Shown in pieces: positions 42,065 to 50,294 of a stretch of DNA of 61,672 nt (its first letter is position 1; each line of letters opens with the position of its first letter). Under the pieces are notes generated by a model. The model worked only from the letters and a program-made list of their open reading frames with translations. It was not told where the DNA came from and ran no database searches. The position numbers and the translations under genes are program-made. This DNA is from JANXXV01 sp038230275 (GTDB taxonomy: Bacteria > Acidobacteriota > Terriglobia > Bryobacterales > Bryobacteraceae): positions 1 to 61,672 of the forward strand of contig JBBRNO010000024.1 of assembly GCA_038230275.1 (NCBI GenBank). Reading direction: 5' to 3'.

Positions 42065-43369
42065 CTAGCCCACCACTTCGAGAATCAGATTACGCTCATC
42101 GGGCGCCTGAGCGGAAATACGGAATGCATCCTCCACCAGTTGCGAGGCCTCTTCCAGCCGGTCTTCCGAGGTGTGATAGATGCGGCAGAGTACTGTTCCC
42201 GCATCCACCTTCTGTCCGATTTTGGCTTCGAGTATTACGCCGACCGCCGGATCGATGGTGTCTTCCTTGGTGTCGCGTCCTGCGCCGATCATGGACGAAG
42301 CCATGCCGATGCATTCGGCGTCGATTGCGCTGATGTATCCGCTGCGAGGACAGAGAATCTCCGCCGCACCCGTGGCATTAGGCAATAGCTCAAATCGATC
42401 CAGCACCTGCGGATTGCCGCCCTGCGCCGCAATTACGTCCTTGAACTTGCGATAGCCGGAACCATCCAAGAGCCGCGCCTGCGCCACTTCGCGCGCCTCG
42501 TCCAGCGACGGAGTCAACTTGGCCAGGAAAATCATGCGCGCGGCCAATTCCAGCGAAATCTTGGTCAAATCCACCGGACCAACATTCTGCAGCGTCTGTG
42601 AGACCTCCATGATCTCAAGTGCGTTGCCAATAGCGAAGCCCAGCGGCTGGCTCATGTCTGTAATCAGCGCTTGCACTTTGCGATCCATGCGGCGTCCAAT
42701 GCCCACCATCATTTGCGCAAGCCGGCGGGCGTCCACCTGCTTCTTCATGAACGCGCCGCTGCCCACCTTTACGTCGAGCACAAGCGCATCCACACCGGCG
42801 GCCATCTTCTTCGACATGATGGACGAGGCGATCAGCGGAATGGACTCAACTGTCGCGGTCGCATCGCGCAGCGAATAGAGTTTGCCATCGGCCGGTACTA
42901 ATTCCGGAGTCTGTCCCACAAAGGCCAGCTTGTGTTGACGCAGTTGCGCGACGAATTCTTCTATACTGAGATTCGTACGGAATCCGGGAATGGATTCCAG
43001 CTTGTCCAGCGTGCCGCCGGTATGCCCAAGCGCACGGCCGGAAATCATGGGGACCACTACACCGGCCGCCGCCGCCAGCGGTGCCGCAATCAGACTGGTC
43101 TTATCACCCACGCCGCCAGTGGAATGCTTATCCACCTTCATTCCGGGAATCGAAGACAGATCGAGTATTTCGCCCGAACGCATCATCGTCTCGGTTAGCG
43201 AACTCACTTCGCGATCCGTCATTCCCGAGAAGAATACAGCCATCAAAAATGCCGAAATTTGATAGTCTGGAATTTCTCCGCGTGTGTATCCATCGATTAC
43301 GAATGCGATTTCTTCGGCGCTTAACTCTTCGCCGTCTCGTTTGCGGTGAACTAGGTCTACAGTACGCAT
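42065..43369 (-). CDS. deoA: Thymidine/pyrimidine-nucleoside phosphorylase
   Basis: A 434-residue enzyme with the family fingerprint MKVDKHSTGGVGDKTSLIAA, SGRALGHTGGTLDKLESIPG, IMSKKMAAGVDALVLDVKVG and the C-terminal PYNP domain. It converts pyrimidine nucleosides to base plus pentose 1-phosphate. It starts the nucleoside operon; 13 bp separate it from nupC. The specificity (thymidine only, or broader) cannot be decided from the sequence. Confidence 0.96.
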   Translation of the reverse strand: MRTVDLVHRKRDGEELSAEEIAFVIDGYTRGEIPDYQISAFLMAVFFSGMTDREVSSLTETMMRSGEILDLSSIPGMKVDKHSTGGVGDKTSLIAAPLAAAAGVVVPMISGRALGHTGGTLDKLESIPGFRTNLSIEEFVAQLRQHKLAFVGQTPELVPADGKLYSLRDATATVESIPLIASSIMSKKMAAGVDALVLDVKVGSGAFMKKQVDARRLAQMMVGIGRRMDRKVQALITDMSQPLGFAIGNALEIMEVSQTLQNVGPVDLTKISLELAARMIFLAKLTPSLDEAREVAQARLLDGSGYRKFKDVIAAQGGNPQVLDRFELLPNATGAAEILCPRSGYISAIDAECIGMASSMIGAGRDTKEDTIDPAVGVILEAKIGQKVDAGTVLCRIYHTSEDRLEEASQLVEDAFRISAQAPDERNLILEVVG

Positions 43370-43472
43370 TATAAGTTTCCTAGCCTACACCATATATAGT
43401 TGAAAGTAAAGGAATGTAGAGCGGGCGCACGTATCCCGTACAAGCAATTTGAAACGGCCGGCCCGCCCGTAG

Positions 43473-43491
43473 TCCTGAAATTGGTTCAGGA
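43473..43491. terminator. Small hairpin after suhB
   Basis: TCCTGAA and TTCAGGA pair around an ATTGG loop just downstream of the suhB stop on the minus strand. There is no clear T run, so a terminator function is tentative. Between deoA and suhB (43370-43495) I see no gene. Confidence 0.35.
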
Positions 43492-43495
43492 TTCG

Positions 43496-44314
43496 CTAAC
43501 GCTGCGGGGCAATCACGGGAATCGGGTACCTGTAATTCCCGTGGAAAATCTCCTCGAAAAGTTGCAGCATCTCCTGGTGCAACCCTCCGTTGTCGGCCAA
43601 CAAGTGGGGTCCCTGCACGCTGGATGGCGCACCCCGCATGTCCGATGTGCGCCCGCCTGCCTCTTCAATCAATAGCAGACCGGCCGCCATATCCCAAGGG
43701 TTCAAACCGAATTCCCAGAACGCATCCAGCCTTCCGCACGCCACATAAGCAAGATCGATGGCGGCAGCGCCGGCGCGGCGCACTCCATGGGTGATCATGG
43801 CCAGTTGGTAATAGAAATGGATGTTCACGTTCAGGTGGCGCCGGCGGCTGGGAAAACCAGTGGCCACCAGGCTATCTTCCAGCGTCCCGACTTTGGAAAC
43901 CTGAATACGCCGGTTGTTCAAATAGGCCCCGCCGCCCTTTTCCGCCGTGAAAAGTTCCTGCCGCGTCGGGTCGAAAATTACCCCGGCAACAATTTCACCC
44001 GCCTGTTCCAGCGCCAGCGTTACGTTGAACACCGGAAAGCCGTGCGCAAAGTTGGTGGTGCCGTCCAGCGGGTCCACATACCAGCGGAATTCGGAACTGC
44101 TTTCGTGTCCGCCGCCTTCCTCGGCCACAATCCCGTGCGAGGGGAAGTGTGTTCGCAGCCGCTCCACCACCAAACGCTCCGAGGCACGGTCGGCTTCGGT
44201 CACCAGGTCGTGCTCGCCCTTCAGTTCGAACCCCACCTTCCGTTCCAGATAATGAGACAGCAGCGCGCCGGACTCGCGGGCAATGTCCACCGCCGTTTCA
44301 AGATAAGTAGGCAT
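43496..44314 (-). CDS. suhB: Inositol-1-monophosphatase family phosphatase
   Basis: A 272-residue protein with the metal-binding motifs EADRASERLV, GIVAEEGG, WYVDPLDGTTNFAHGFPVFN and, near the C-terminus, NPWDMAAGLLLIEEAGG. Such enzymes remove phosphate from inositol phosphate or related sugars, and some regulate RNA processing. It lies 8 bp downstream of the Hfq-like gene in a four-gene run (moaDE fusion, VWA, hfq-like, suhB). Confidence 0.94.
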   Translation of the reverse strand: MPTYLETAVDIARESGALLSHYLERKVGFELKGEHDLVTEADRASERLVVERLRTHFPSHGIVAEEGGGHESSSEFRWYVDPLDGTTNFAHGFPVFNVTLALEQAGEIVAGVIFDPTRQELFTAEKGGGAYLNNRRIQVSKVGTLEDSLVATGFPSRRRHLNVNIHFYYQLAMITHGVRRAGAAAIDLAYVACGRLDAFWEFGLNPWDMAAGLLLIEEAGGRTSDMRGAPSSVQGPHLLADNGGLHQEMLQLFEEIFHGNYRYPIPVIAPQR

Positions 44315-44322
44315 GTGGCGAT

Positions 44323-44562
44323 TTACTCGATTTCCGATAGATACTTGATGTCGTGTTTAAACAGGAACAAATTCGGCGCCTCTTTGCGCGTAATCCGGAT
44401 GAAGCTCTCGTCGAAGAATTCGACGACGCCATCTATCTCTTCGTCGTTGCTCAAACGCACCCGTACGGGAATCAGATTTTCGGCAAGGTACTTCAAATAC
44501 TTCCCCTCTTCGAACGTCTGTTCCGGAGCACGTGTCTTGGATTTACCGCCAGAGGAACTCAT
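44323..44562 (-). CDS. hfq: Hfq-like Sm-fold RNA chaperone
   Basis: A 79-residue protein. After a charged head, the Sm core reads LIPVRVRLSNDEEIDGVVEF, FDESFIRIT and the second motif NLFLFKHDIKYLSE, the counterpart of the YKH box of Hfq. It should form a ring that binds A-rich and U-rich RNA. The YKH tyrosine is Phe here and the usual C-terminal tail is absent, so it is a divergent member. The ATG shares a base with the stop of the VWA gene upstream (TAATG). Confidence 0.85.
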   Translation of the reverse strand: MSSSGGKSKTRAPEQTFEEGKYLKYLAENLIPVRVRLSNDEEIDGVVEFFDESFIRITRKEAPNLFLFKHDIKYLSEIE

Positions 44563-45479
44563 TAGTGGATGGCCTCTCCATAGTATCCATTCCGCGTCAC
44601 CACTCGCAAATCCTTTTGCTTGGTCCCCACTTGCAGTGTGTGAAATCGATTCTTGGTTAACGGGATGTTCTTTGGATAATAGCCGATCAGATACTGTGTC
44701 CGCAGCTGTCGCAGAATATCGTCGAAGGCCGCGTCCAGCGCGGGCCCCACAGCCGGAACAAACACTTTCCCTCCGGTGGATTCCGCCAGCGTCGTCAACG
44801 CATTTTCCCCGCCTATGTTCCGTCCCGCGTCATTCGTGATCGGCATCACCAGAATCGCGTAGAAGACCGCATCGGCTCGATGCAGATCCGCCAGCGCCTG
44901 ATGATAGGTAGTGGAGCTGATTGTATCGCCGCCATCGGTCACCATCACCATCACATGCCGGCCGTCGCGCTCCTCCAGGCTGCGCGCGCCGAAACGGATG
45001 GCATCGTACATTGAGGTGCCCGCTTCCGCCTTAAAGTTTTTCATCGCTCGTTCCAGGCTTACCAAATTCCTGGTGTAGCGCTGCTGCTCAACAACTTCCC
45101 AGTTGAAGCTGTAAAGAGCGACGCGGTCTTCACTATTCCCCTCGCGAAAAAGGGAATGCAGAAACCGGCCGGCGGAGGTGACTTCGTACTTCAGGTCTTT
45201 TGCCGTGGAGCCGCTGGTATCCACCATGAAGGCGATGGAGAGCGGGGTTTCCGAATGATGCTCAAACACGGCAATCTTCTGCTCGACGCCGTTATCGGAG
45301 ATCTGAAAATCCTGTTCCCTCAGGTTCGCGATCAGCTTGCCGTTCACATCCTTCACTGTGGCCAGCACGCGCACCAGTTGCACGTCGACTTTGAATACGT
45401 TGGTCTGCGAAAGCGCAACACCAGCCAGCACTATCAGCCCCAGCCAGTAGATTAACGGCTTAATACGGAATCGTCCCAC
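44562..45479 (-). CDS. VWFA-related acidobacterial secreted protein (TIGR03436-like)
   Basis: About 305 residues. A signal anchor (PLIYWLGLIVLAGVALSQTN) leads into VQLVRVLATVKDVNGKLIAN and then a VWA domain with MVDTSGST metal motif and VTDGGDT. The closing NRFHTLQVGTKQKDLRVVTR and the preceding LRTQYLIGYYPKN are typical of the family found in many copies in Acidobacteria. The start is uncertain: GTG 45479, close behind a GGAAGG site, or ATG 45494. Either overlaps the moaDE fusion gene. Role unknown. Confidence 0.88.
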   Translation of the reverse strand: MGRFRIKPLIYWLGLIVLAGVALSQTNVFKVDVQLVRVLATVKDVNGKLIANLREQDFQISDNGVEQKIAVFEHHSETPLSIAFMVDTSGSTAKDLKYEVTSAGRFLHSLFREGNSEDRVALYSFNWEVVEQQRYTRNLVSLERAMKNFKAEAGTSMYDAIRFGARSLEERDGRHVMVMVTDGGDTISSTTYHQALADLHRADAVFYAILVMPITNDAGRNIGGENALTTLAESTGGKVFVPAVGPALDAAFDDILRQLRTQYLIGYYPKNIPLTKNRFHTLQVGTKQKDLRVVTRNGYYGEAIH

Positions 45480-46171
45480 TCGCCTTCCACCCAAACTTCC
45501 CCGTCTTCAAAATGTTCTTTCTTCCAAATTGGCACCAGCTTTTTCAACCGGTTGATTCCTTCCAGCGCCGCCTCAAAGGCCGGCTTGCGGTGCGGCGACG
45601 TAACCACAATCACCACGCTCGCCTCGCCAATCTCCATCCGTCCCAGCCGGTGCACCATGGCGATGCGTCCGATGGAATGGGCGGCCGCGATCTCCTTGCC
45701 GATCTGCGCCATCATCTTCACGGCCATCTCTTCATAGCACTCGTAGTCGAGATACTTCGTCATCCGGCCCTTCGTATTGTTGCGCACCACACCTTCGAAA
45801 TCGACGATTGCGCCATCCTCGGGACGCAGTAACTGCCGTTTAATCCCGGAGGCATTGATCGGTTCGCGCGTGAGGGCGAAGAAGTGGCCGGCGGCCGCAT
45901 CTTCAATCAGATGAGTGTACGGGCCCACCCCGCCGCTCACCGGTGGAAGGAAGGCAATCTCATCGCCGTCGGACACCGCAGTGCTTGCGGCGGAAAATTG
46001 CTGGTTCCGCGCCATTACGATGCTCGCGGCCAGTTCGCCGATGCGCGGGAAACGCCCCGAATAATGGTCGAAAACCGTTTGCAGCACACTTCCTTCGGCA
46101 ATCTCCAGAGAGTCCTCAGGGCGACCCACAATCTCCTTCAGCTGACCGAAAAACAGCACCTTAATTTGCAC
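45452..46171 (-). CDS. MoaD-MoaE fusion, molybdopterin synthase
   Basis: One chain joins a MoaD-like beta-grasp domain (about 1-80; VLFFGQLKEIVGRPEDSLEI, EIAFLPPVSGG) and a MoaE domain (about 95-239; LRPEDGAIVDFEGVVRNNTK, YEEMAVKMMAQI, VHRLGRMEIGEASVVIVVTS, WKKEHFEDGEVWVEG). MoaD must be free at its C-terminal Gly-Gly to accept sulfur, but here that GG is followed directly by the MoaE part, so cleavage is expected. Together they make molybdopterin from cyclic pyranopterin. The start is GTG 46171 or TTG 46177; no strong ribosome site helps. Confidence 0.92.
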   Translation of the reverse strand: MQIKVLFFGQLKEIVGRPEDSLEIAEGSVLQTVFDHYSGRFPRIGELAASIVMARNQQFSAASTAVSDGDEIAFLPPVSGGVGPYTHLIEDAAAGHFFALTREPINASGIKRQLLRPEDGAIVDFEGVVRNNTKGRMTKYLDYECYEEMAVKMMAQIGKEIAAAHSIGRIAMVHRLGRMEIGEASVVIVVTSPHRKPAFEAALEGINRLKKLVPIWKKEHFEDGEVWVEGEWDDSVLSR

Positions 46172-46191
46172 GTTCAAATGGTAACAGACGG

Positions 46192-46220
46192 TTAGAATGG
46201 CAATCCCGTTCCGCTATAAT
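46192..46220 (+). promoter_or_regulatory. Candidate promoter of the thioesterase gene
   Basis: TTAGAA (46192-46197) and a perfect TATAAT (46215-46220) are separated by 17 bp. The predicted start of transcription near 46227 leaves only about four bases before the ATG at 46231, so the message may be close to leaderless. Confidence 0.55.
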
Positions 46221-46230
46221 CTAGGCTCGC

Positions 46231-46632
46231 ATGCTTGAGAATGAAACACGCTTCCGAGTCCGCTATGCCGAAACCGACCAGATGGGCGTTGTCTACTACG
46301 CCAATTACTTGGTGTGGATGGAACTGGGGCGGGTGGAATACTGCCGCTCGGCCGGCATCCGTTATAAGGACATGGAGCTGAACGACGGCGTACTGCTAGC
46401 GGTGGCCGAGGCCACTTGCCGCTACTTGTTCCCGGCCCGGTATGACGAAGAGATTGTCGTCAAGACTCGCGTCAAGCAGGCCGGCTCCCGCATGGTCCGA
46501 TTCGCCTATGAAATGTCGGACGCAGCCAGCGGCCGCAAGCTGGCCACCGGCGAAACCGCCCATATTTTCTGCGGCCGCGATATGCGCCCGCTGAAACTGC
46601 CGAGAAAATATCTCGGCCTGTTTCGCCAGTAG
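46231..46632 (+). CDS. Acyl-CoA thioesterase (YbgC/4HBT hotdog fold)
   Basis: A 133-residue single hotdog domain. TRFRVRYAETDQMGVVYYAN with the catalytic Asp, YANYLVWMELGR and RMVRFAYEMSDAASGRKLAT match YbgC-type thioesterases. These hydrolyse acyl-CoA esters; E. coli YbgC works with the Tol-Pal system, but no tol gene is nearby. The gene is divergent from the moaDE fusion. Confidence 0.92.
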   Translation: MLENETRFRVRYAETDQMGVVYYANYLVWMELGRVEYCRSAGIRYKDMELNDGVLLAVAEATCRYLFPARYDEEIVVKTRVKQAGSRMVRFAYEMSDAASGRKLATGETAHIFCGRDMRPLKLPRKYLGLFRQ

Positions 46633-46999
46633 CGGTGTTCGTTTTTCGAATGGATTTCTGGCCGTCGCCGTCTTCTCGCTCGGTACCGGTCAAGTGTTCC
46701 ATATGCTAAAAATATATCCGCCCTGGGCCAGCCCATGTGCGATCCGCGCTTGAATCTTTTGGCGCTCTCGTATCGCATCGTCTACGGCATCCTTGGGGGC
46801 CACATCACCGCCCGGTTCGCGCCGCATTCACCAATGCTGCACGTTTGGTTATTTGCATCCATCGGGTTCGTGCTCAGTGCTGCCGGCGCCATTGCGGCCA
46901 TCGGCGCGCGGTTAAGTTCAATGTGGTTTCCGGTCGCGCTTGCTCGCACCACCTTCCCCTGTGCCTGGCTTGGCGGAGCGTTGCATCGCGCCCGAGGTC
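46633..46999 (+). pseudogene. Small membrane protein remnant
   Basis: Two frames have to be joined. The first reads NGFLAVAVFSLGTGQVFHML, then KIYPPWASP; the second continues CDPRLNLLALSYRIVYGILG, GHITARFAPHSPM and three hydrophobic helices to CAWLGG. This is the plan of short integral membrane proteins common in Acidobacteria, here broken near 46730. It runs straight into the next remnant with no stop between. Confidence 0.6.
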
Positions 47000-47013
47000 A
47001 ACTGGAGACAGAG

Positions 47014-47435
47014 GCCGGAGCGCTGCAAATGACCATTGCAGGGGACCGCGAAGTGGTTCTGACCTGCGCCTTCCAAGCCCCGTCCAAGCTGGTTTTCGAC
47101 GCCTTGACCAAGCCCGAGGTGATCAAGCTGTCGTATACACCGGCAGGCGAGCCGCTTACAGTGTGCGACGTGAACCTGACGCAAGGCGGCGCCTCCCTCA
47201 CACCGAGTGGGGGGACGACTGGAGCCCTGGCGAATCCATTGCGACGACGATCGTGACCGAACAGGGCCAGACCACTTCGTTCACTTGCACCATGCGCTTT
47301 CCGTCAACGGAAGTTCGCGATACGATTCTCAAATCCTGCCCGCGGCAAAGCGCCGCCGAGTTATACGGCAAGCTCGCACACCTGGTGGCAGCGCTCTATA
47401 AAAGTGATTCCGCCAACAGCAACTCCATCTCGTAG
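47014..47435 (+). pseudogene. SRPBCC (AHSA1-type) domain protein remnant
   Basis: The first frame reads ALQMTIAGDREVVLTCAFQA, PSKLVFDALTKPEVIKLSYT, PAGEPLTVCDVNLTQGG; after a break near 47190 another frame gives GDDWSPGESIATTIVTEQGQ and TTSFTCTMRFPSTEVRDTIL, then LYGKLAHLVAAL. These are the two ends of an Aha1/SRPBCC ligand-binding domain, with the middle deleted. It is fused to the membrane remnant upstream by loss of the stop. It is clearly eroded. Confidence 0.65.
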
Positions 47436-49993
47436 TCGCGCCAGCAATCCAGATCCCACGCTCCCGGCCGCCCCACCTGTCCCAGGCGAGGTGTCGATGC
47501 GGGGGACGCAAACTTGGGGTCCAGCGTTTTGGCAATCTGATCCCTTACATCCTCTAAGTGCAATTTGGTCGGCCGGTCAGACGTCTTAGCGATGGCGGCG
47601 CCAACCGCTGATTGCAGTGTTCGCAATTCTCCCCGCAGGTAGGGCCGTTGATCGTCGGATGCCGCTGCGCTGCCATTCAATTTGTCGGCCACCACCGTCA
47701 AATAACTGCGCTGCACATTACGGCGGTAGGCGTCGATTTTCACATTCGGAGAATCGAGTTCACTCCAAACGCCCTTGCGCAGGTCGTTGAGAAAATCGCC
47801 AGGCCGGTACGCCTTCGCGCCGTCCATCGCTTCCTGTTCCACCAGGCGCGCAAATCTCGCGCTATCCAAAAGTCCGATCAGAATGATTTGCTGATTCGCC
47901 TTGATGCGCGCCAGCGCGCCAGCGGGCTCAATGCGCCGCAGGATTTCCGGCTTCGTCACAAACGCCGGCGTCACAAAAGCATTCGCACTCAGGAAGCGCA
48001 CCGCCTCCGCCTGCTTCTCCTTCGCCACCGGTACGAACAGCAATCCTGCCTGGCCGGCGTGTTTTTCCTGCGAGTGAAAACCACCCACAATCGCCGCCAC
48101 ATGATTCATCTCGCGTAGCCACTGACCCAGCATGCGAATATACATTTCATTCAACTCGTCGTAGTTCTCGCCGGGATGGGAGGTAGCCGTCAGCAGCATG
48201 TCGGAAACCCGCGCCAGGTTCTTCAGCCCCAGTGCCGTCGACTTCACTGCATCGGCATCGCCCACCGCTTCGGTCAACTCGCCTGGATCGGACCCCGCCG
48301 ACTTCGCAGTCGAAAACCGCAGCCAGGGCGTCACATCCTGCCGGCGGGCCCATTCGTCCAGCGTCTTCTTTTCCGCGTCGGGAGAATTTGCCTCGGGGAT
48401 CGGCTTGTAGCCCCATACCGTTGCGAACTCATCGTAGGGGCCGATCTTCGGAATCAAATCTTCCACCGCGATATGATCTTCCGGCTGCGCCACGTAATTG
48501 AATCGCGAATAGTCCATGATGGACGGCGTGTGGCCCATCTTCTTAACCCAGGCCGCATCTCTGACTTTATCGGCCGGATACAGGGAACTGGCCTTCATGT
48601 TGTGCTGAAAACCCAGTGTGTGGCCCACTTCGTGCATCACCACGTATTCAATCAGCTGTCCCATTAATTCGTCGGGCAACGGCAGTTTCCGGGCGCGCGC
48701 ATCCAGCGGGCCAACCTGCGTGAAATACCAGTCGCGGGACAGGTTCATTACGTTGTGATAGAACTGAATGTCCGATTCCAGAATCTCCCCGGTACGCGGA
48801 TCGTGGACGTGCGGACCGGAGGCATTTTCAATTGTCGACGGCAGCCAGCGAATCACCGAATAGCGTGCGTCCTCCGGGCTCCACTCGGGATCTTCCTCAA
48901 CCGTCGGCGCATCCTTGGCGAGAATGGCATTCTTGAAGCCGGCGGCTTCGAAACTCTTCTGCCAGCGTTCCACACCGCGCTTCAAGTACGGCACCCATTT
49001 CGCCGGGGTGGCCGGGTCGATGTAGAACACAATCGGTTTGACCGGTTCAGACAATTCGGCCGCCGGGTCTTTCTTCTCCAGCCGCCAGCGGGTGATGTAG
49101 GTGCGCTTCGGCGCTCGCTGTTCATCCACGCCGTAGTCCAATTGCTCCACTGAGTAGAACCCAACGCGCGAATCGAAGATCCGCGGCTTCATTGGGTTTT
49201 CGGGCAGTTTCACCATGCTGAAATGCATCACGACCGTGGCACTTCCCGGTTTCATGCCAGTGGATAACGCGGCCATCGGGCCGGGCGGCGCAGGCAGTGC
49301 GGTTTGCGCCCCCGTCACGGGATCGGTACCGGCGGTGAAGGTGTGGCTGGCTTCCACTTCAATGTTTTGTGGAAACGATTTCACGCGTTCCAGAAACGAC
49401 CGGTTTGTATCGAAGCCGCGCGCACGCAGCCTGTTCCGCGCACTGAACTCCGGCACTTCCGTGGTGAATAGCCTGGTCACTTCGATCACCGCGGCCCCCG
49501 ACTTGCCCAGCGCCTCTATATTGAATGCCATCAGGATGGCATCGTTGTTAGCTGCTCTCACGGCGCGCGCGATGGGTAATTTTTCGTCCGCCACCAATTC
49601 ATAAGAGATGTTGCGCAGAAAGATGCGATTGTCATTTCGTTCCCAGCGCACCACCCGGTTGCCGATGGTCTGGCCTCCGTATCCAACGCCGGCGGTCGTC
49701 TTGGCGATCTGGGTTACCCACAAGAAATCCTTGCCCAGCTCGGCCTTGGGGATCTCGTAATATACCTTCGTTTTGATCTTATGGACGGTGAAAATGCCGG
49801 AGTCCGATTTGGCGTCTTTGGTAATCACCTTGTCATAGGGTTTGATCTCTGCGACTGGCTCACGCCGGGCCGGCCCGCCTGCGGCTGGGACCGGAATCGC
49901 CGGCTCCGCCTCCTGGGCATGTAATACGCTCAAAGCCGCGCAGGCAAGCATCGCCAGCGCAAACCGGTGCCTCCGTGTGCACATGTTGAACAT
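47396..49993 (-). CDS. Large zinc metalloprotease (DUF5117/DUF4953-like)
   Basis: An 865-residue secreted protein from ATG 49993, which has a GAGGTG ribosome site 9 bp upstream; the longer frame adds 17 residues. After a signal peptide (RRHRFALAMLACAALSVLHA) comes a beta-rich N-terminal part (DUF5118/5117) and a central metzincin-like zinc motif HEVGHTLGFQH (about residue 465) in EYVMHEVGHTLGFQHNMKAS. The C-terminal part is helical. It probably degrades proteins outside the cell. It overlaps the end of the SRPBCC remnant on the other strand. Confidence 0.92.
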   Translation of the reverse strand: MFNMCTRRHRFALAMLACAALSVLHAQEAEPAIPVPAAGGPARREPVAEIKPYDKVITKDAKSDSGIFTVHKIKTKVYYEIPKAELGKDFLWVTQIAKTTAGVGYGGQTIGNRVVRWERNDNRIFLRNISYELVADEKLPIARAVRAANNDAILMAFNIEALGKSGAAVIEVTRLFTTEVPEFSARNRLRARGFDTNRSFLERVKSFPQNIEVEASHTFTAGTDPVTGAQTALPAPPGPMAALSTGMKPGSATVVMHFSMVKLPENPMKPRIFDSRVGFYSVEQLDYGVDEQRAPKRTYITRWRLEKKDPAAELSEPVKPIVFYIDPATPAKWVPYLKRGVERWQKSFEAAGFKNAILAKDAPTVEEDPEWSPEDARYSVIRWLPSTIENASGPHVHDPRTGEILESDIQFYHNVMNLSRDWYFTQVGPLDARARKLPLPDELMGQLIEYVVMHEVGHTLGFQHNMKASSLYPADKVRDAAWVKKMGHTPSIMDYSRFNYVAQPEDHIAVEDLIPKIGPYDEFATVWGYKPIPEANSPDAEKKTLDEWARRQDVTPWLRFSTAKSAGSDPGELTEAVGDADAVKSTALGLKNLARVSDMLLTATSHPGENYDELNEMYIRMLGQWLREMNHVAAIVGGFHSQEKHAGQAGLLFVPVAKEKQAEAVRFLSANAFVTPAFVTKPEILRRIEPAGALARIKANQQIILIGLLDSARFARLVEQEAMDGAKAYRPGDFLNDLRKGVWSELDSPNVKIDAYRRNVQRSYLTVVADKLNGSAAASDDQRPYLRGELRTLQSAVGAAIAKTSDRPTKLHLEDVRDQIAKTLDPKFASPASTPRLGQVGRPGAWDLDCWRDYEMELLLAESLL

Positions 49994-50086
49994 AGATCCA
50001 ATCACCTCAATCGAGATCGTGTTACGCGTCAAGGATAGACCCACCTGCGTATGGTGTCAATCTCCCCTCACAGGCCGAAAATTATC

Positions 50087-50114
50087 TTGCGTTCGCACCG
50101 TTATCTGGTATACT
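50087..50114 (+). promoter_or_regulatory. Candidate promoter of the aro leader
   Basis: TTGCGT (50087-50092) and TATACT (50109-50114) with 16-bp spacing. The predicted transcription start lies near 50121, just before the leader ATG at 50123, so the leader is nearly leaderless. Confidence 0.5.
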
Positions 50115-50122
50115 TCGGTTTG

Positions 50123-50176
50123 ATGCTTACCGCCTACCGCAGCTCGTTTACATTTCGATTTTGGTATTTTACCTAA
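50123..50176 (+). CDS. Aromatic-rich leader peptide of the DAHP synthase attenuator
   Basis: A 17-residue open frame MLTAYRSSFTFRFWYFT. It contains four Phe, two Tyr and one Trp, seven of seventeen residues, and ends just before paired RNA segments. It is too short to be found by ordinary gene callers. Ribosome stalling at the FTFRFWYF block when charged aromatic tRNA is scarce would free the antiterminator and let DAHP synthase be made. The sequence pattern is clear; the regulation is inferred from known aromatic leader peptides such as pheA and trp. Confidence 0.8.
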   Translation: MLTAYRSSFTFRFWYFT

Positions 50177-50255
50177 GTCGGGCGAGCGGCGTTGATGTAA
50201 GCAATTCGGAACTCAAAAACGACCCGCTCCAACGAGTGGGTCGTTTTGTTTTTGC
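50142..50255 (+). promoter_or_regulatory. Transcription attenuator upstream of aroF
   Basis: Three mutually exclusive pairings can be read. Segment 1 GCTCG (50142-50146, inside the leader) pairs with segment 2 CGAGC (50183-50187). Segment 2 GAGCGG (50184-50189) pairs with segment 3 CCGCTC (50224-50229). Segment 3 with segment 4 forms the terminator hairpin: AAAACGACCCGCTC (50216-50229) with GAGTGGGTCGTTTT (50234-50247) around CAAC, followed by TTTTT within GTTTTTG. The terminator stem is 14 bp with one G-U pair. Confidence 0.75.
50216..50255 (+). terminator. Rho-independent terminator of the aro leader
   Basis: Stem AAAACGACCCGCTC/GAGTGGGTCGTTTT with a CAAC loop and a following GTTTTTG tract; it lies 40-80 bp before the aroF start and is the strongest terminator I see in the window. 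Confidence 0.85.
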
Positions 50256-50294
50256 GGCGGATTTTGGTCCTACATTCTGGACGGGGAAAATACT

